DNA of 62,915 nt, from assembly GCF_024198175.1 (NCBI RefSeq), contig NZ_JAJVKV010000029.1:1-62915 (forward strand), given 5' to 3'. The position numbers and the translations under genes are program-made. This document shows, in pieces, positions 1-8,388 of this stretch. Position 1 is the first letter of the stretch; each line of letters starts with the position of its first letter. This DNA comes from Pyxidicoccus xibeiensis. Lineage in GTDB: Bacteria > Myxococcota > Myxococcia > Myxococcales > Myxococcaceae. Below the pieces are notes generated by a model. It had not been told where the DNA came from. It saw only the letters and a list, made by a program, of their open reading frames with translations, and did not search any database.

Positions 1-74
1 AACACGGAAGTTAAGCCCTCCAGAGCCGATGGTACTCCGCGGGAAACCGCGTGGGAGAGTAGGTCGCTGCCGGA
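1..74 (+). rRNA. 5S ribosomal RNA, 3' part
   Basis: The window opens inside a 5S rRNA gene. The segment from the AACACGGAAGTTAAGCCC block through GATGGTACT to the closing GGTCGCTGCCGG is the conserved 3' two thirds of bacterial 5S rRNA. The 5' part lies upstream of the window, so an rRNA operon is cut by the left edge. The exact 3' end is uncertain by one or two bases. A strong terminator follows at once. Confidence 0.95.
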
Positions 75-86
75 TTCTTTTTGAAG

Positions 87-128
87 ACCCCCGTTACCCT
101 TCTGGGTACCGGGGGTTTTCTTTTTTCC
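87..128 (+). terminator. Intrinsic terminator of the rRNA operon
   Basis: The left arm ACCCCCGTTACCC (87-99) pairs with GGGTACCGGGGGT (104-116) with one mismatch and a 4-nt loop. A T-rich tract (TTTTCTTTTTT) follows. This is a classic rho-independent terminator placed directly after the 5S gene. Confidence 0.9.
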
Positions 129-183
129 GCGTGCCTGCCTTTGGCACCGCGGGCCCGTGCGTCTCGCCGGGGCCCGGGTGGCG

Positions 184-288
184 CTACGGGACGCGCAGGA
201 TGACTTTTCCGACGGTGCCCCGGCCTTCCAGCTGTCGGTGGGTCTCGGCGGCCTGGGCGAGCTCCAACACCAAGCTAGGCTTCCGCAT
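184..288 (-). pseudogene. C-terminal relic of a zinc-type quinone oxidoreductase
   Basis: About 34 codons on the minus strand end in the pattern AAETHRQLEGRGTVGKVILR before a stop. That is the typical C-terminus of NADPH:quinone reductase / zinc-type alcohol dehydrogenase family proteins (Ala-Ala-Glu-x-His-Arg, then Gly-Lys-Val-hydrophobic). The family is normally about 320 residues. Upstream sequence in this frame has no nucleotide-binding fold or other recognisable part, so only the 3' end of the gene survives. The family call rests on this short motif only. Confidence 0.5.
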
Positions 289-876
289 GTCTGTGTTTGG
301 CGCTTCGGCCCTCGTGCGCCGCGCCGGTGCTCGTGCGGCGCTGGGGACGCACAGCGCGACTTCACTGCCGGTGCCTCGCCCGTCCGCCTGGCGGGACCTG
401 GGCGAGGTTGCGTACGCGTCATGGTCGCACTCGTAGCTGGCCTGCGGTGACTTGACGCGGCGCGCTCCCCAGGCTCGGCGGTGAAGTCTCGACAGCCAAG
501 TCCGGCGACCGCCTCGGGCCGCAGGTGCCCCGGGTGTCAGTTGGTGGCCGGCAGTGCGGCATTCCACCTTCCCAGCACCTGGTAGGCCTCCTCGTCATGC
601 TGGCCGCCCTGCGAGCCTCTCCTGGGCGCCTGGCACCATGACTTCAGCGACGGCTGGACCCCTCGAAAAGCGTGCTGCCTTGCGTCGTGGAGGCACCGAT
701 TCCGGAGTCGCTCCCCACAGGGTCGGGTAGGGCTCAAGATGCCGGATTCGTTGAGGATTCGGGCATGGGTGCGAGTTTGACTCGCCGTTCAGGCTGGGAC
801 TAGAGTCCAGTCCTCCGCCCGGTCTGAGCACCGCCTGCCGCGGTGCACACCCCCCGGCGCCGGACTGCTCCACGAG
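289..876. other. Stretch without an intact gene
   Basis: I see no convincing coding gene between the quinone-oxidoreductase relic and the kinase start. Several short frames exist on both strands but none has a ribosome site or a family signature. One minus-strand frame (537-737) ends in a plausible protein-like tail, but it cannot be assigned. The segment probably holds decayed gene sequence plus the kinase promoter. No clear sigma-70 or sigma-54 promoter stands out. Confidence 0.4.
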
Positions 877-3801
877 ATGAAGAAGCCGACCATTTTTGGG
901 AAGTATCTGCTCCTCGAGCGCGTCAACGTCGGCGGCATGGCGGAGGTGTTCATCGCGAAGGCCTTCGGCGTCGAGGGCTTCGAGCGCATCTTGGCCATCA
1001 AGAAGATCCTCCCGACGATGGCCGAGGACGAGGAGTTCATCACGATGTTCATCGACGAGGCGCGGATCAGCGTTCAGCTGAACCACGCCAACGTCGTGCA
1101 CATCCACGAGCTCGGCAAGCACGAGGACGCCTACTTCATCGCCATGGAGTACGTCGCCGGGCGCGACGTGCGGACCATCCTGGAGCGCTACCGTCGCCGC
1201 AAGGAGATCATGCCCACCGCGCAGGCGGTGTTCATCATCTCCAAGCTGTGTGACGGCCTGGACTACGCCCACCGGAAGAAGGACGCACGCGGGCAGGACC
1301 TGCACATCATCCACCGTGACGTGTCGCCGCAGAACGTCCTCATCTCCTACGAGGGCGAGGTCAAGGTCATCGACTTCGGCATCGCCAAGGCGGCCAACCG
1401 CTCGCAGAAGACGCAGGCCGGAATCCTGAAGGGCAAGTTCGGCTACATGAGCCCGGAGCAGGTCCGGGGCATGCCCATCGACCGGCGCAGCGACATCTTC
1501 GCAGTGGGCGTGCTGCTGTACGAGATGCTCACGGGCGAGAAGCTGTTCGTCGGCGAGTCGGACTTCTCCACCCTCGAGAAGGTGCGCAACGCCGACGTCC
1601 CGCTGCCGCGCGAGTTCAACCCGAACATCCCTCCGGGGCTGGAGAAGGTCGTCCTCAAGGCGCTCGCGCGTGAGCCGGAGGAGCGCTACCAGTGGGCGTC
1701 CGACCTGGCCGAGGACCTGATGCGGTTCCTCCTGGCCGGCGATGCCATCTACTCGTCCAAGCACCTGTCCTCCTTCATGAAGGAGGCTTTTGCCGAGGAC
1801 ATGCTCCGCGAGTCGGAGAAGATGGAGCGCTACGCTGGCATCGAGCGCCCGGACCAGATCGAGACCTCGGGCGTCACCGTGCCGCCTCCCGCGCCGCCGC
1901 GGCCGTCCTCGCAGGTCAGCAAGCGGGTCCCTCCCCCCGCGGTGGTGGTGACCGGCTCCCCTGCGGGCCGCGCGCCCACCGCTCCCGCCGCGCCCGCTCC
2001 GGGCTACATCCCGCCTCCCACCGCCGAGGAGCTCGCGGAGATGGACGGCGGTGGCGCCGACAAGACGCAGATTGTCGACTCGACGCAGACCTTCCGCGCT
2101 CCCGAGACGCGCATCGCGGACAGCAGCGTGGTGGTGGACGACAGCATCACGGGTCGTTCGGAGAACCCCATCCAGACGGGGAGCGGCGGCACGGCTTCCG
2201 CCTTCAACTACCGGGACCCGCCTCCCGAGCCCGGGCCGAAGAAGGGCAAGAGTGGCCCCAAGGCCCAGGTCGTCATCAGCAGCGATGACGGAGAGGCCTA
2301 CGCGGGCGCCACGATGATTGGCCCCGCGCCGACCGCGCCTCCCTCCCGCTCCCGGTCCGAACAGGAGCATGAGGAAGAGGCCACGGGCGACATCCCCGTT
2401 CCGGTGGCCGGCAGGAGCAGCCGGGCCCAGCCGCGGGCGCAGCCGCCCCGGCAGGCGAAGCCGGCCTACGACGAGCCGCAAGACGATGCGCTCTCCGGTC
2501 GCGACGGGCCTGACGACTACGCCGATGAGGACGCCCGTCGGAACGACGAGCAGGATTATCAGCAGGAGGAAGAGGTCACCGGCTCCGTGCCGGTGGCCCC
2601 GCCCGTGGCCGCGAAGAAGGGCGCGAAGCCCGTGCCTGCCCCGAAGGCCAAGGTCAAAGCCAAGGTCCCCGCGAAGGGCAAGCCGTTCGTCGCGAAGAAC
2701 CTGCCCAAGCCGGTCCTGTTCGCCGCGGCGGCGGGCATCGTGCTCGTGCTGGTCGCCATCGGCGTGGTGGCGCTCAGTCCGCCCTCGGCAGGCGAGGTCA
2801 CCTTCATGGTGTCCCCCGCCAATGGCGCACGCATCGAGGTGAACGGCGAGGAGGTCCAGCCCAACACGCTCCTGTCGCTCGCCCCCGGTCAGTACCGCGT
2901 CGTCGCCACCGCTCCTGGCCATCAGCGCAAGGAGAAGCTGGTGGAGGTCGCCGCCGGCAAGCGCGAAGGCGTGTCGCTCATGCTCGAGCCCATGGCGGAG
3001 CAGCCCGCCGGTGGCCAGCAGCCCGAGCCCGGTACGCGCCCCGGGGCGGGCCAGGTCACTGTCGCTCCCGGCAAGACCGAGCCTGGCACCCAGCAGCCCG
3101 GGGCGGGCAAGGACCCGGAGAACACCCCTCCCTCGGGGACGACCGTGTCTCCGGGCAACACGGAGCCCGGCGCGGGTGAGCCGGCCGGTACCGTGGCGCA
3201 GAAGCCCCGCGAGCCCGAGAAGACCCCCGAGCCCGAGACAGCGCCTGAGCCCGAGACGCCTCCCGAGCCGAAGAAGGTCGCTGCCATCTTCGAGGGTGAT
3301 GAAGAGGCGGAGATCGTCGTGAACGGCAAGCGCCTGGGGCGCACGCCGGAGGCGCGGATGGCGGGCCTGGAGGTCGGCAAGACGTACCGGTTCACCGCGA
3401 AGCGCGCCGGCTACAAGACCTACGAGGGCCGCTTCACGGCCGATGGCAGCCGCGACGAGATGAAGGTCGCCTTCGAGCTCACGAAGGAGCCCGAGCAGAT
3501 CGTGCGCGAGCCCGCGCCGCGCCCGACCCCCCGGCCCACGCCGCCGCCGCCGACTCCCAAGGTCAAGCCGGGCAAGGTGATGGGCAAGTTCGCGTGCAGC
3601 ACCAAGCCGGCTGGCGCGGACATCCTCGTGGACGGCAAGAAGACGGGCCGCCAGACGCCTGTTCCGCTCAGCAGCCCATTGATGCTGCCGGTGGGGAACC
3701 GGAAGGTGTCCTTCAAGCTCAACGGCAAGACGACCAAGCCCGTGGTGGTGGCCATCACCGAGGACGGTGTGGCCAAGCTGCTGAACGTGCCTATCGAGTG
3801 A
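877..3801 (+). CDS. Ser/Thr protein kinase with three PEGA-like domains
   Basis: This 974-aa Hanks-type kinase has its catalytic domain at about residues 7-270, with Lys42 in AIKK, the catalytic loop HRDVSPQN (His146, Asp148) and DFG at Asp166. The glycine loop is atypical (VNVGGMAEV rather than GxGGMGxV). A Pro/Ala-rich cytoplasmic linker runs to about residue 608, and one membrane helix lies at about 611-633. Outside the membrane are three PEGA-like beta domains (about 641-705, 802-868 and 903-974) separated by Pro/Glu/Thr-rich linkers. PEGA domains are extracytoplasmic modules thought to bind surface ligands, so this is likely a receptor kinase. HRDVSPQN in place of HRDLKPxN is common among myxobacterial kinases. 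It stands alone between the relic region and the aminomutase pair; its substrate is unknown. Confidence 0.93.
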   Translation: MKKPTIFGKYLLLERVNVGGMAEVFIAKAFGVEGFERILAIKKILPTMAEDEEFITMFIDEARISVQLNHANVVHIHELGKHEDAYFIAMEYVAGRDVRTILERYRRRKEIMPTAQAVFIISKLCDGLDYAHRKKDARGQDLHIIHRDVSPQNVLISYEGEVKVIDFGIAKAANRSQKTQAGILKGKFGYMSPEQVRGMPIDRRSDIFAVGVLLYEMLTGEKLFVGESDFSTLEKVRNADVPLPREFNPNIPPGLEKVVLKALAREPEERYQWASDLAEDLMRFLLAGDAIYSSKHLSSFMKEAFAEDMLRESEKMERYAGIERPDQIETSGVTVPPPAPPRPSSQVSKRVPPPAVVVTGSPAGRAPTAPAAPAPGYIPPPTAEELAEMDGGGADKTQIVDSTQTFRAPETRIADSSVVVDDSITGRSENPIQTGSGGTASAFNYRDPPPEPGPKKGKSGPKAQVVISSDDGEAYAGATMIGPAPTAPPSRSRSEQEHEEEATGDIPVPVAGRSSRAQPRAQPPRQAKPAYDEPQDDALSGRDGPDDYADEDARRNDEQDYQQEEEVTGSVPVAPPVAAKKGAKPVPAPKAKVKAKVPAKGKPFVAKNLPKPVLFAAAAGIVLVLVAIGVVALSPPSAGEVTFMVSPANGARIEVNGEEVQPNTLLSLAPGQYRVVATAPGHQRKEKLVEVAAGKREGVSLMLEPMAEQPAGGQQPEPGTRPGAGQVTVAPGKTEPGTQQPGAGKDPENTPPSGTTVSPGNTEPGAGEPAGTVAQKPREPEKTPEPETAPEPETPPEPKKVAAIFEGDEEAEIVVNGKRLGRTPEARMAGLEVGKTYRFTAKRAGYKTYEGRFTADGSRDEMKVAFELTKEPEQIVREPAPRPTPRPTPPPPTPKVKPGKVMGKFACSTKPAGADILVDGKKTGRQTPVPLSSPLMLPVGNRKVSFKLNGKTTKPVVVAITEDGVAKLLNVPIE

Positions 3802-3901
3802 GGGGGCGGGCATCCGACACCCTCTTCGATTGTTCGATGAAGTGGGGCTCCGGCGCGGTATGACGCCTCGCCCGCGACGCTACAAAGCAAGGTGAAGCGC
3901 C

Positions 3902-5272
3902 ATGCAATCAAACCAGACCCGGGGCAAGGCTGAGACTGGCCCCGCCCGACAGCCGTTCACCTATCCGCTCCGCAAGGAGTTCGTGGAACCCGACTGGCGA
4001 CGCCTGCCCGGGTACAAGGACGTCACGGCGGCGGAGTGGGAGAGCGCCATCTGGCAGCGCAAGCACACCGTCAAGAACCTCAAGGAGCTGAAGGCCGCTC
4101 TCGGCCCGCTCCTGCCCGAGGACCTCGCGGCGAGCATCGAGCGGGATCAGCGTGAGCGCGCGACCATGTCGCTGCTGCTTCCGCCGCAGATGCTCAACAC
4201 GATGAACGAGCAGGACCTGTGGAACGACCCGGTGCGGCGCTACATGCTGCCGGCGTTCGCGGACCGGCTCACCGAGTGGACCAACCACCCGAAGGCCAGC
4301 CGCGACAGCCTCCACGAGCAGGACATGTGGGTGGTGGAGGGCCTCACGCACCGCTACCCCACCAAGGTGCTGGCGGAGATGCTGCCCACCTGCCCGCAGT
4401 ACTGCGGCCACTGCACCCGCATGGACCTGGTGGGCAATGACGTGCCCCAGGTGCAGAAGCACAAGTTCGGCATCGGCCAGAAGGAGCGGTACGAGCAGAT
4501 GCTCGACTACCTGCGCCGCACGCCGACGGTGCGCGACGTGGTGGTCTCCGGCGGTGACATCGCCAACCTGCCGATTCAGTCGCTCGAGCCGTTCGTCAGC
4601 GCGCTGATGGACATCCCCAACATCCGGGACATCCGCCTGGCCTCCAAGGGCCTGATGGCCATTCCGCAGCACTTCCTCCAGGACTCGGTGCTGGCCGGTC
4701 TGGACCGGCTGGCGAAGAAGGCCGTGGAGCGCGGTGTGGACCTGGCGTTGCACACGCACGTCAACAACGCCGCGCAGCTCACGCCGCTGGTGGGCAAGGC
4801 CGTGCGCAAGCTGCTCGACATGGGCTTCCGCGACGTGCGCAACCAGGGCGTGCTGCTGCGCGGGGTGAACGACAGCGCGCAGTCCCTGCTGGACCTGTGC
4901 TTCACGCTGCTCGACCACGCGAAGATCCTGCCGTACTACTTCTACATGTGCGACATGATCCCCAACAGCGAGCACTGGCGGCTGTCGGTGGACAAGGCGC
5001 AGAAGCTCCAGCACGACATCATGGGCTACATGCCGGGCTTCGCCACGCCGCGCATCGTCTGTGACGTGCCCTTCGTCGGGAAGCGCTGGGTGCACCAGAT
5101 AGCCGAGTACGACCGCGAGCGCGGCATCTCCTACTGGACCAAGAACTACCGGACGGGCATCGAGGCGAACGACCCCGACGCGCTCGACCGGAAGTACGAG
5201 TACTTCGACCCCATCGACAGCCTGCCGGAGTCCGGCCAGGCCTGGTGGCGGGAGCAGCAGAAGGCCGCGTGA
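3902..5272 (+). CDS. Lysine 2,3-aminomutase-family radical SAM protein, divergent copy
   Basis: The 456-aa KamA-family protein has the radical SAM cluster motif CPQYCGHC (Cys164, Cys168, Cys171). The PLP lysine lies in VPFVGK (Lys394), where the family consensus is PGGGGK. The two aspartates that bind the lysine side-chain amine in characterised lysine 2,3-aminomutases appear conserved (MCDMIP and VCDVPF), which argues for a basic amino acid substrate rather than glutamate. The start is supported by the upstream AAGGTGAAG. The stop overlaps the next start as TGATG, so translation of the two paralogues is probably coupled. Lysine 2,3-aminomutase makes beta-lysine; the true product of this divergent copy is unproven. 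Confidence 0.85.
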   Translation: MQSNQTRGKAETGPARQPFTYPLRKEFVEPDWRRLPGYKDVTAAEWESAIWQRKHTVKNLKELKAALGPLLPEDLAASIERDQRERATMSLLLPPQMLNTMNEQDLWNDPVRRYMLPAFADRLTEWTNHPKASRDSLHEQDMWVVEGLTHRYPTKVLAEMLPTCPQYCGHCTRMDLVGNDVPQVQKHKFGIGQKERYEQMLDYLRRTPTVRDVVVSGGDIANLPIQSLEPFVSALMDIPNIRDIRLASKGLMAIPQHFLQDSVLAGLDRLAKKAVERGVDLALHTHVNNAAQLTPLVGKAVRKLLDMGFRDVRNQGVLLRGVNDSAQSLLDLCFTLLDHAKILPYYFYMCDMIPNSEHWRLSVDKAQKLQHDIMGYMPGFATPRIVCDVPFVGKRWVHQIAEYDRERGISYWTKNYRTGIEANDPDALDRKYEYFDPIDSLPESGQAWWREQQKAA

Positions 5273-6519
5273 TGGACTCCTCGGCGCTACCGGCGGTCCG
5301 GCCGCCGGAGCCTGGCACCGCGCCGCGCCCCTCTCTCAGCGCAGAGGGGCGCCAGCGCCTGTTCCCCACCGCCACCGACGCGGAGTGGGCGGACTGGCGG
5401 TGGCACCAGCGGCACGCCGTGCGAGGCCTGGAACAGCTCGAACGCTACGTGCCCCTGACGCCCGATGAGCGTGCCGGCGTCCAGGAGACGTCCGCGCTGT
5501 TCCGTATCGGCATCAGCCCGTACTACCTGTCGCTCATCGACCCGGAGCATCCGTTCTGCCCGGTGCGCATGCAGTCCATCCCCGTGAGGGCCGAGGCTCG
5601 CATCCGTCCGGGCGAGCTGGCGGACCCGCTCGGCGAGGACAAGACGCGCCCCGAGGAGTGCATCGTCCACAAGTATCCGGACCGGGTGCTCTTCCTCGCG
5701 TTGGACACGTGCTCGGTCTACTGCCGGCACTGCACGCGGCGCCGCATCACCCAGGGCGGGGTGGCGGAGCTGTCCAAGGAGCAGCTGCGCCGGGGCATCG
5801 AGTACGTGCGCAACCACCCCGAGGTGCGCGACGTGCTCATCTCCGGAGGCGACCCGTTCCTGCTCAGCGAGCCCCGCCTGGAGGAGCTGCTCGGCCCCCT
5901 GAGCGAGATTCCCCACGTGGAGATGATTCGCATCGGCACCCGCGTCCCGGTGTGCCTGCCCATGCGCGTCACCGATGCGCTGGCCCGCACCCTGCGGCGC
6001 CATGCGCCCGTCTACGTCGTCACCCACTTCAACCACCCGAAGGAAGTGACGCCAGAAGCGCGTGAGGCGTGCGAGCGCCTGGTGGACCACGGCGTGCCGG
6101 TGGAGAACCAGGCCGTGCTGATGCGGCGGATCAACTCGGACGCGCGCATCATCAAGGAGCTGTCGCACGTGCTGCTGCGCAGCCGCGTGCGGCCGTACTA
6201 CCTGCACCAGATGGACGTGGCCGAGGGCTGCGAGCACCTGCGCACGCCCATCTCCAAGGGCCTCGAAATCCTCGAGCAGCTCCGCGGGCACACCACCGGG
6301 CTCGCCGTGCCGCACCTGGCGGTGGACCTTCCGGGGGGCGGCGGCAAGGTGACGCTCCAGCCGGACTACGTCATCGAGCGCGGCGAGCACGAGACGGTGT
6401 TCCGCAACTTCAAGGGCGAGCGCTACGCGTACCCGGAGCCGGAAGAGACGGACTGCGCTTGCCCCTACGATGACGTGTGGCAGGCCCGGGCCCCGCAGTA
6501 CCGGTACCGTAAGGGCTGA
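5272..6519 (+). CDS. kamA: L-lysine 2,3-aminomutase (KamA family)
   Basis: The 415-aa radical SAM/PLP enzyme has CSVYCRHC (Cys147, Cys151, Cys154) for the 4Fe-4S cluster. It has the canonical PLP motif PGGGGK (Lys359), and aspartates in HQMDVAEG and AVDLPG at the positions that select lysine. Length matches lysine 2,3-aminomutases and exceeds the shorter EF-P-modifying EpmB. The ATG inside TGATG is chosen over an upstream in-frame GTG at 5245, because that one lies inside the preceding gene. Expected reaction: L-lysine to L-beta-lysine, for osmolyte or secondary metabolite supply or lysine catabolism. No beta-lysine acetyltransferase or kamD/E genes lie nearby, so the pathway is not evident. 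Confidence 0.88.
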   Translation: MDSSALPAVRPPEPGTAPRPSLSAEGRQRLFPTATDAEWADWRWHQRHAVRGLEQLERYVPLTPDERAGVQETSALFRIGISPYYLSLIDPEHPFCPVRMQSIPVRAEARIRPGELADPLGEDKTRPEECIVHKYPDRVLFLALDTCSVYCRHCTRRRITQGGVAELSKEQLRRGIEYVRNHPEVRDVLISGGDPFLLSEPRLEELLGPLSEIPHVEMIRIGTRVPVCLPMRVTDALARTLRRHAPVYVVTHFNHPKEVTPEAREACERLVDHGVPVENQAVLMRRINSDARIIKELSHVLLRSRVRPYYLHQMDVAEGCEHLRTPISKGLEILEQLRGHTTGLAVPHLAVDLPGGGGKVTLQPDYVIERGEHETVFRNFKGERYAYPEPEETDCACPYDDVWQARAPQYRYRKG

Positions 6520-6555
6520 GCGGCGGCGGTGCGGCTCCCACGGAGCCGCGCGCCT

Positions 6556-7161
6556 CTACCGCTTCGACTTCTTCCTCTTGATGCCCTGGGAGCTGGCGCG
6601 CGCGGGGGCCCGCTTCGCGGGCTGCTCCTTCTGCGCACTGGCGACCTCCGCGGCAGGTGCGGCGCCAGCCTCTCCCGGGAGGCCGACGTCGACGATGGGG
6701 CCGGCGCCCTCGACGGTCTCCAGCTCCACCGGGTTCTCGTTGCTGAAGCCCTCCTGGACGGGGATGTCCTCGGGGGCCAGCGCGGCAGGGGGCTCGGGCG
6801 GCTTCGCGGCCTGGGCTGCCTGCTCCTGCAGCCGCTGCTCCTCGGCCTTCGCCCGGGCGTTGTCCTCGGGCGTCATCCGCGCCTCGTAGCGCGCGTAGTC
6901 CTTCGCCGACACGCCATGCTTCTCCAGCACCGCCGCCGAGGCGGCCTGCTGCTTGTCGACGGCCTCTCCGCGCTCCTCGTTGCTCATCTCCGAGGGCTTG
7001 CGGTTGCCGAACTCGTCGTTCACCTTCGACAGGGCCTGAGACTCGTCACGGCGGATCTGCGCCACCTTCTCCGGCGACAGCTCGGCGTCTTGCGCCGCGC
7101 GGGCGAGCCCCGGGAGGACGAGCCACGAAGCGGCCAGCAGCAATGGGAGTCGGGTGGTCAT
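6556..7161 (-). CDS. Secreted protein of unknown function, charged central region
   Basis: This 201-aa protein has a Sec signal peptide (MTTRLPLLLAASWLVLPGLA, cleavage likely after ARA). The mature part is rich in Glu, Lys, Gln and Ala, probably helical over about residues 25-125. A Pro/Glu-rich stretch and a very basic end (IKRKKSKR) follow. No family is recognised. The chosen start is the one that places the signal peptide first; longer frames upstream add low-complexity residues. It converges on the aminomutase gene, with 36 bp between stops. Location is periplasm or outside the cell. Confidence 0.7.
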   Translation of the reverse strand: MTTRLPLLLAASWLVLPGLARAAQDAELSPEKVAQIRRDESQALSKVNDEFGNRKPSEMSNEERGEAVDKQQAASAAVLEKHGVSAKDYARYEARMTPEDNARAKAEEQRLQEQAAQAAKPPEPPAALAPEDIPVQEGFSNENPVELETVEGAGPIVDVGLPGEAGAAPAAEVASAQKEQPAKRAPARASSQGIKRKKSKR

Positions 7162-7255
7162 GGCGGGGCGCCTCGGTCGAGACCGTGGGGACTCCCTCCA
7201 TCTAAGCACGGGACTCCCCAGGCTGCACCGGTGGAGCGTGGGGAATGGACGCGGC

Positions 7256-7588
7256 TCAGCCGCCACAGCGCGTGCAGCCGTCCTTCGCGCTGGAGCACTG
7301 CTCGCGGCCCTGGGCACAGCGCGGCGGAAGGTCATCCCGGTCCGGATGGCGGTCCACCAGCGCGCACAGCTCCTCCGCCACCGAGCAGGTCCGCACCGCC
7401 ACGTCACACTGGTCCGTGCATGACAGGTCGTCCTGCTGGACGCGCGCGCTCAGTTCCTCCAGCCGCGCGGAAGCCGAGTCGATGGCCGCGTCGTCATCTC
7501 CGGCGACACGGCCGTCCACGTTCTTCGCGCAGCCGGCGAGGGCCAGGCCGGCCAGGAGCATCCACAGGGCAGGGGAGGGAGCAGGCAT
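7256..7588 (-). CDS. Small cysteine-rich lipoprotein
   Basis: The predicted 110-aa protein starts with a lipoprotein signal (MPAPSPALWMLLAGLALAGC, lipobox LAGC). The mature part contains nine further cysteines, most of them in the C-terminal half, for example CTDQC and CTRCGG at the end. The even spacing suggests disulfides in the periplasm or at the surface. An alternative start at 7600 adds four residues; neither start has an ideal ribosome site. No named family is recognised. It lies upstream of the 6556-7161 gene on the same strand, 94 bp away. Confidence 0.65.
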   Translation of the reverse strand: MPAPSPALWMLLAGLALAGCAKNVDGRVAGDDDAAIDSASARLEELSARVQQDDLSCTDQCDVAVRTCSVAEELCALVDRHPDRDDLPPRCAQGREQCSSAKDGCTRCGG

Positions 7589-7785
7589 GCCCTCCCCCAT
7601 ATGCGCCCGCGCGCCGTCCCGTCCAGCGCGCCCCAACAGCTCACCGCCCACGGGAGTGGCGTGAGGGCATCACGTTTCGGAGGGCAAGGCGCGTACCCGG
7701 GGACCCGGTCAGGGGGGCTCCAGGGAAGGGCCTTGCCGTGGAAGCCGCACGGCTCGGGGCGCCCTGCCAGGCGAGCGTCCTGCCG

Positions 7786-8358
7786 TCACCGCGGGGCCGG
7801 TGCCGAGCGGACCGGAGGACGCTGCCTGCGAGGGGGCTCCTCCGGCCGCGACAGGTACAGGTACGCCGTCAGGGCGAGCAGCGCGGCCACCGCGAGCCGC
7901 CTCAGCCATTCCTCCCGGCGCCGGTGCGGTGAGGCCGCGTCCTCTCGCGACGCCAACTCCAGTCCTGCCGCCACGTCGTGCCCTGCCGCTCGCAACCTCC
8001 GGCACACCTCGGCCACGGGCACCAGCGCCGCGGGAAGCGGCGCGTCCTCGCGTAGCAGGGCTTCGGCCAGCATCCTCGCCCAGGCAGCCTCTTCGTCGTC
8101 CCCCGCCGGCTCACGCGCGGGCAGCCCCACGTCGCGCGCCAGGACCACGGCCGCGCGCAGCAGCAGCACCGAGATGGCCGAGGTCGACACTCCGTAGAAC
8201 GTCGCGCAGTCCTCCTGCGAGCGCCCCTCCACCAGGCGGCGGTTGAGCAGCGCGGACGGGCGGGGCTCCATCGCTCGCAGGGCCGCGATGAGGACCGTGG
8301 GGGACAGGCGGGGGGCGTCGGGCTCGGGAGACGTCACGGGCTCTGCATCCTGTCCCAT
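7786..8358 (-). CDS. Sigma-factor region-4-like protein with C-terminal membrane anchor
   Basis: In this 190-aa protein, residues of about 20-75 resemble the helix-turn-helix of sigma-70 region 4 (RLVEGRSQEDCATFYGVSTS reads as the recognition helices). There is no sigma region 2, so it cannot act as a normal sigma factor alone. The middle is helical. Near the C-terminus a hydrophobic helix (WLRRLAVAALLALTAYLYL) is followed by a Pro/Arg-rich tail. The predicted product is a membrane-tethered DNA-binding or anti-sigma-like regulator. It is divergent from the SpoIID-like gene with about 30 bp between starts, so the promoters must overlap. Confidence 0.65.
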   Translation of the reverse strand: MGQDAEPVTSPEPDAPRLSPTVLIAALRAMEPRPSALLNRRLVEGRSQEDCATFYGVSTSAISVLLLRAAVVLARDVGLPAREPAGDDEEAAWARMLAEALLREDAPLPAALVPVAEVCRRLRAAGHDVAAGLELASREDAASPHRRREEWLRRLAVAALLALTAYLYLSRPEEPPRRQRPPVRSAPAPR

Positions 8359-8388
8359 CCGCCGGTCGTTTTCTTGAGGCTTGCACCC

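Noticed and set aside
537..737. Short minus-strand frame in the relic region
   Set aside because: It is only 66 codons, has no ribosome site and no family match; it may be decayed coding sequence but cannot be called.
776..793. GTTCAGG upstream of the first kinase as a LexA half-site
   Set aside because: The left half does not match the LexA motif, so only the right half is present.
595..3813. Open frame of 1072 codons opposite the first kinase
   Set aside because: It is the mirror of a strongly biased high-GC coding sequence. The sense frame has all kinase motifs, while this frame has none and is rich in Arg, His and Leu in low-complexity runs.
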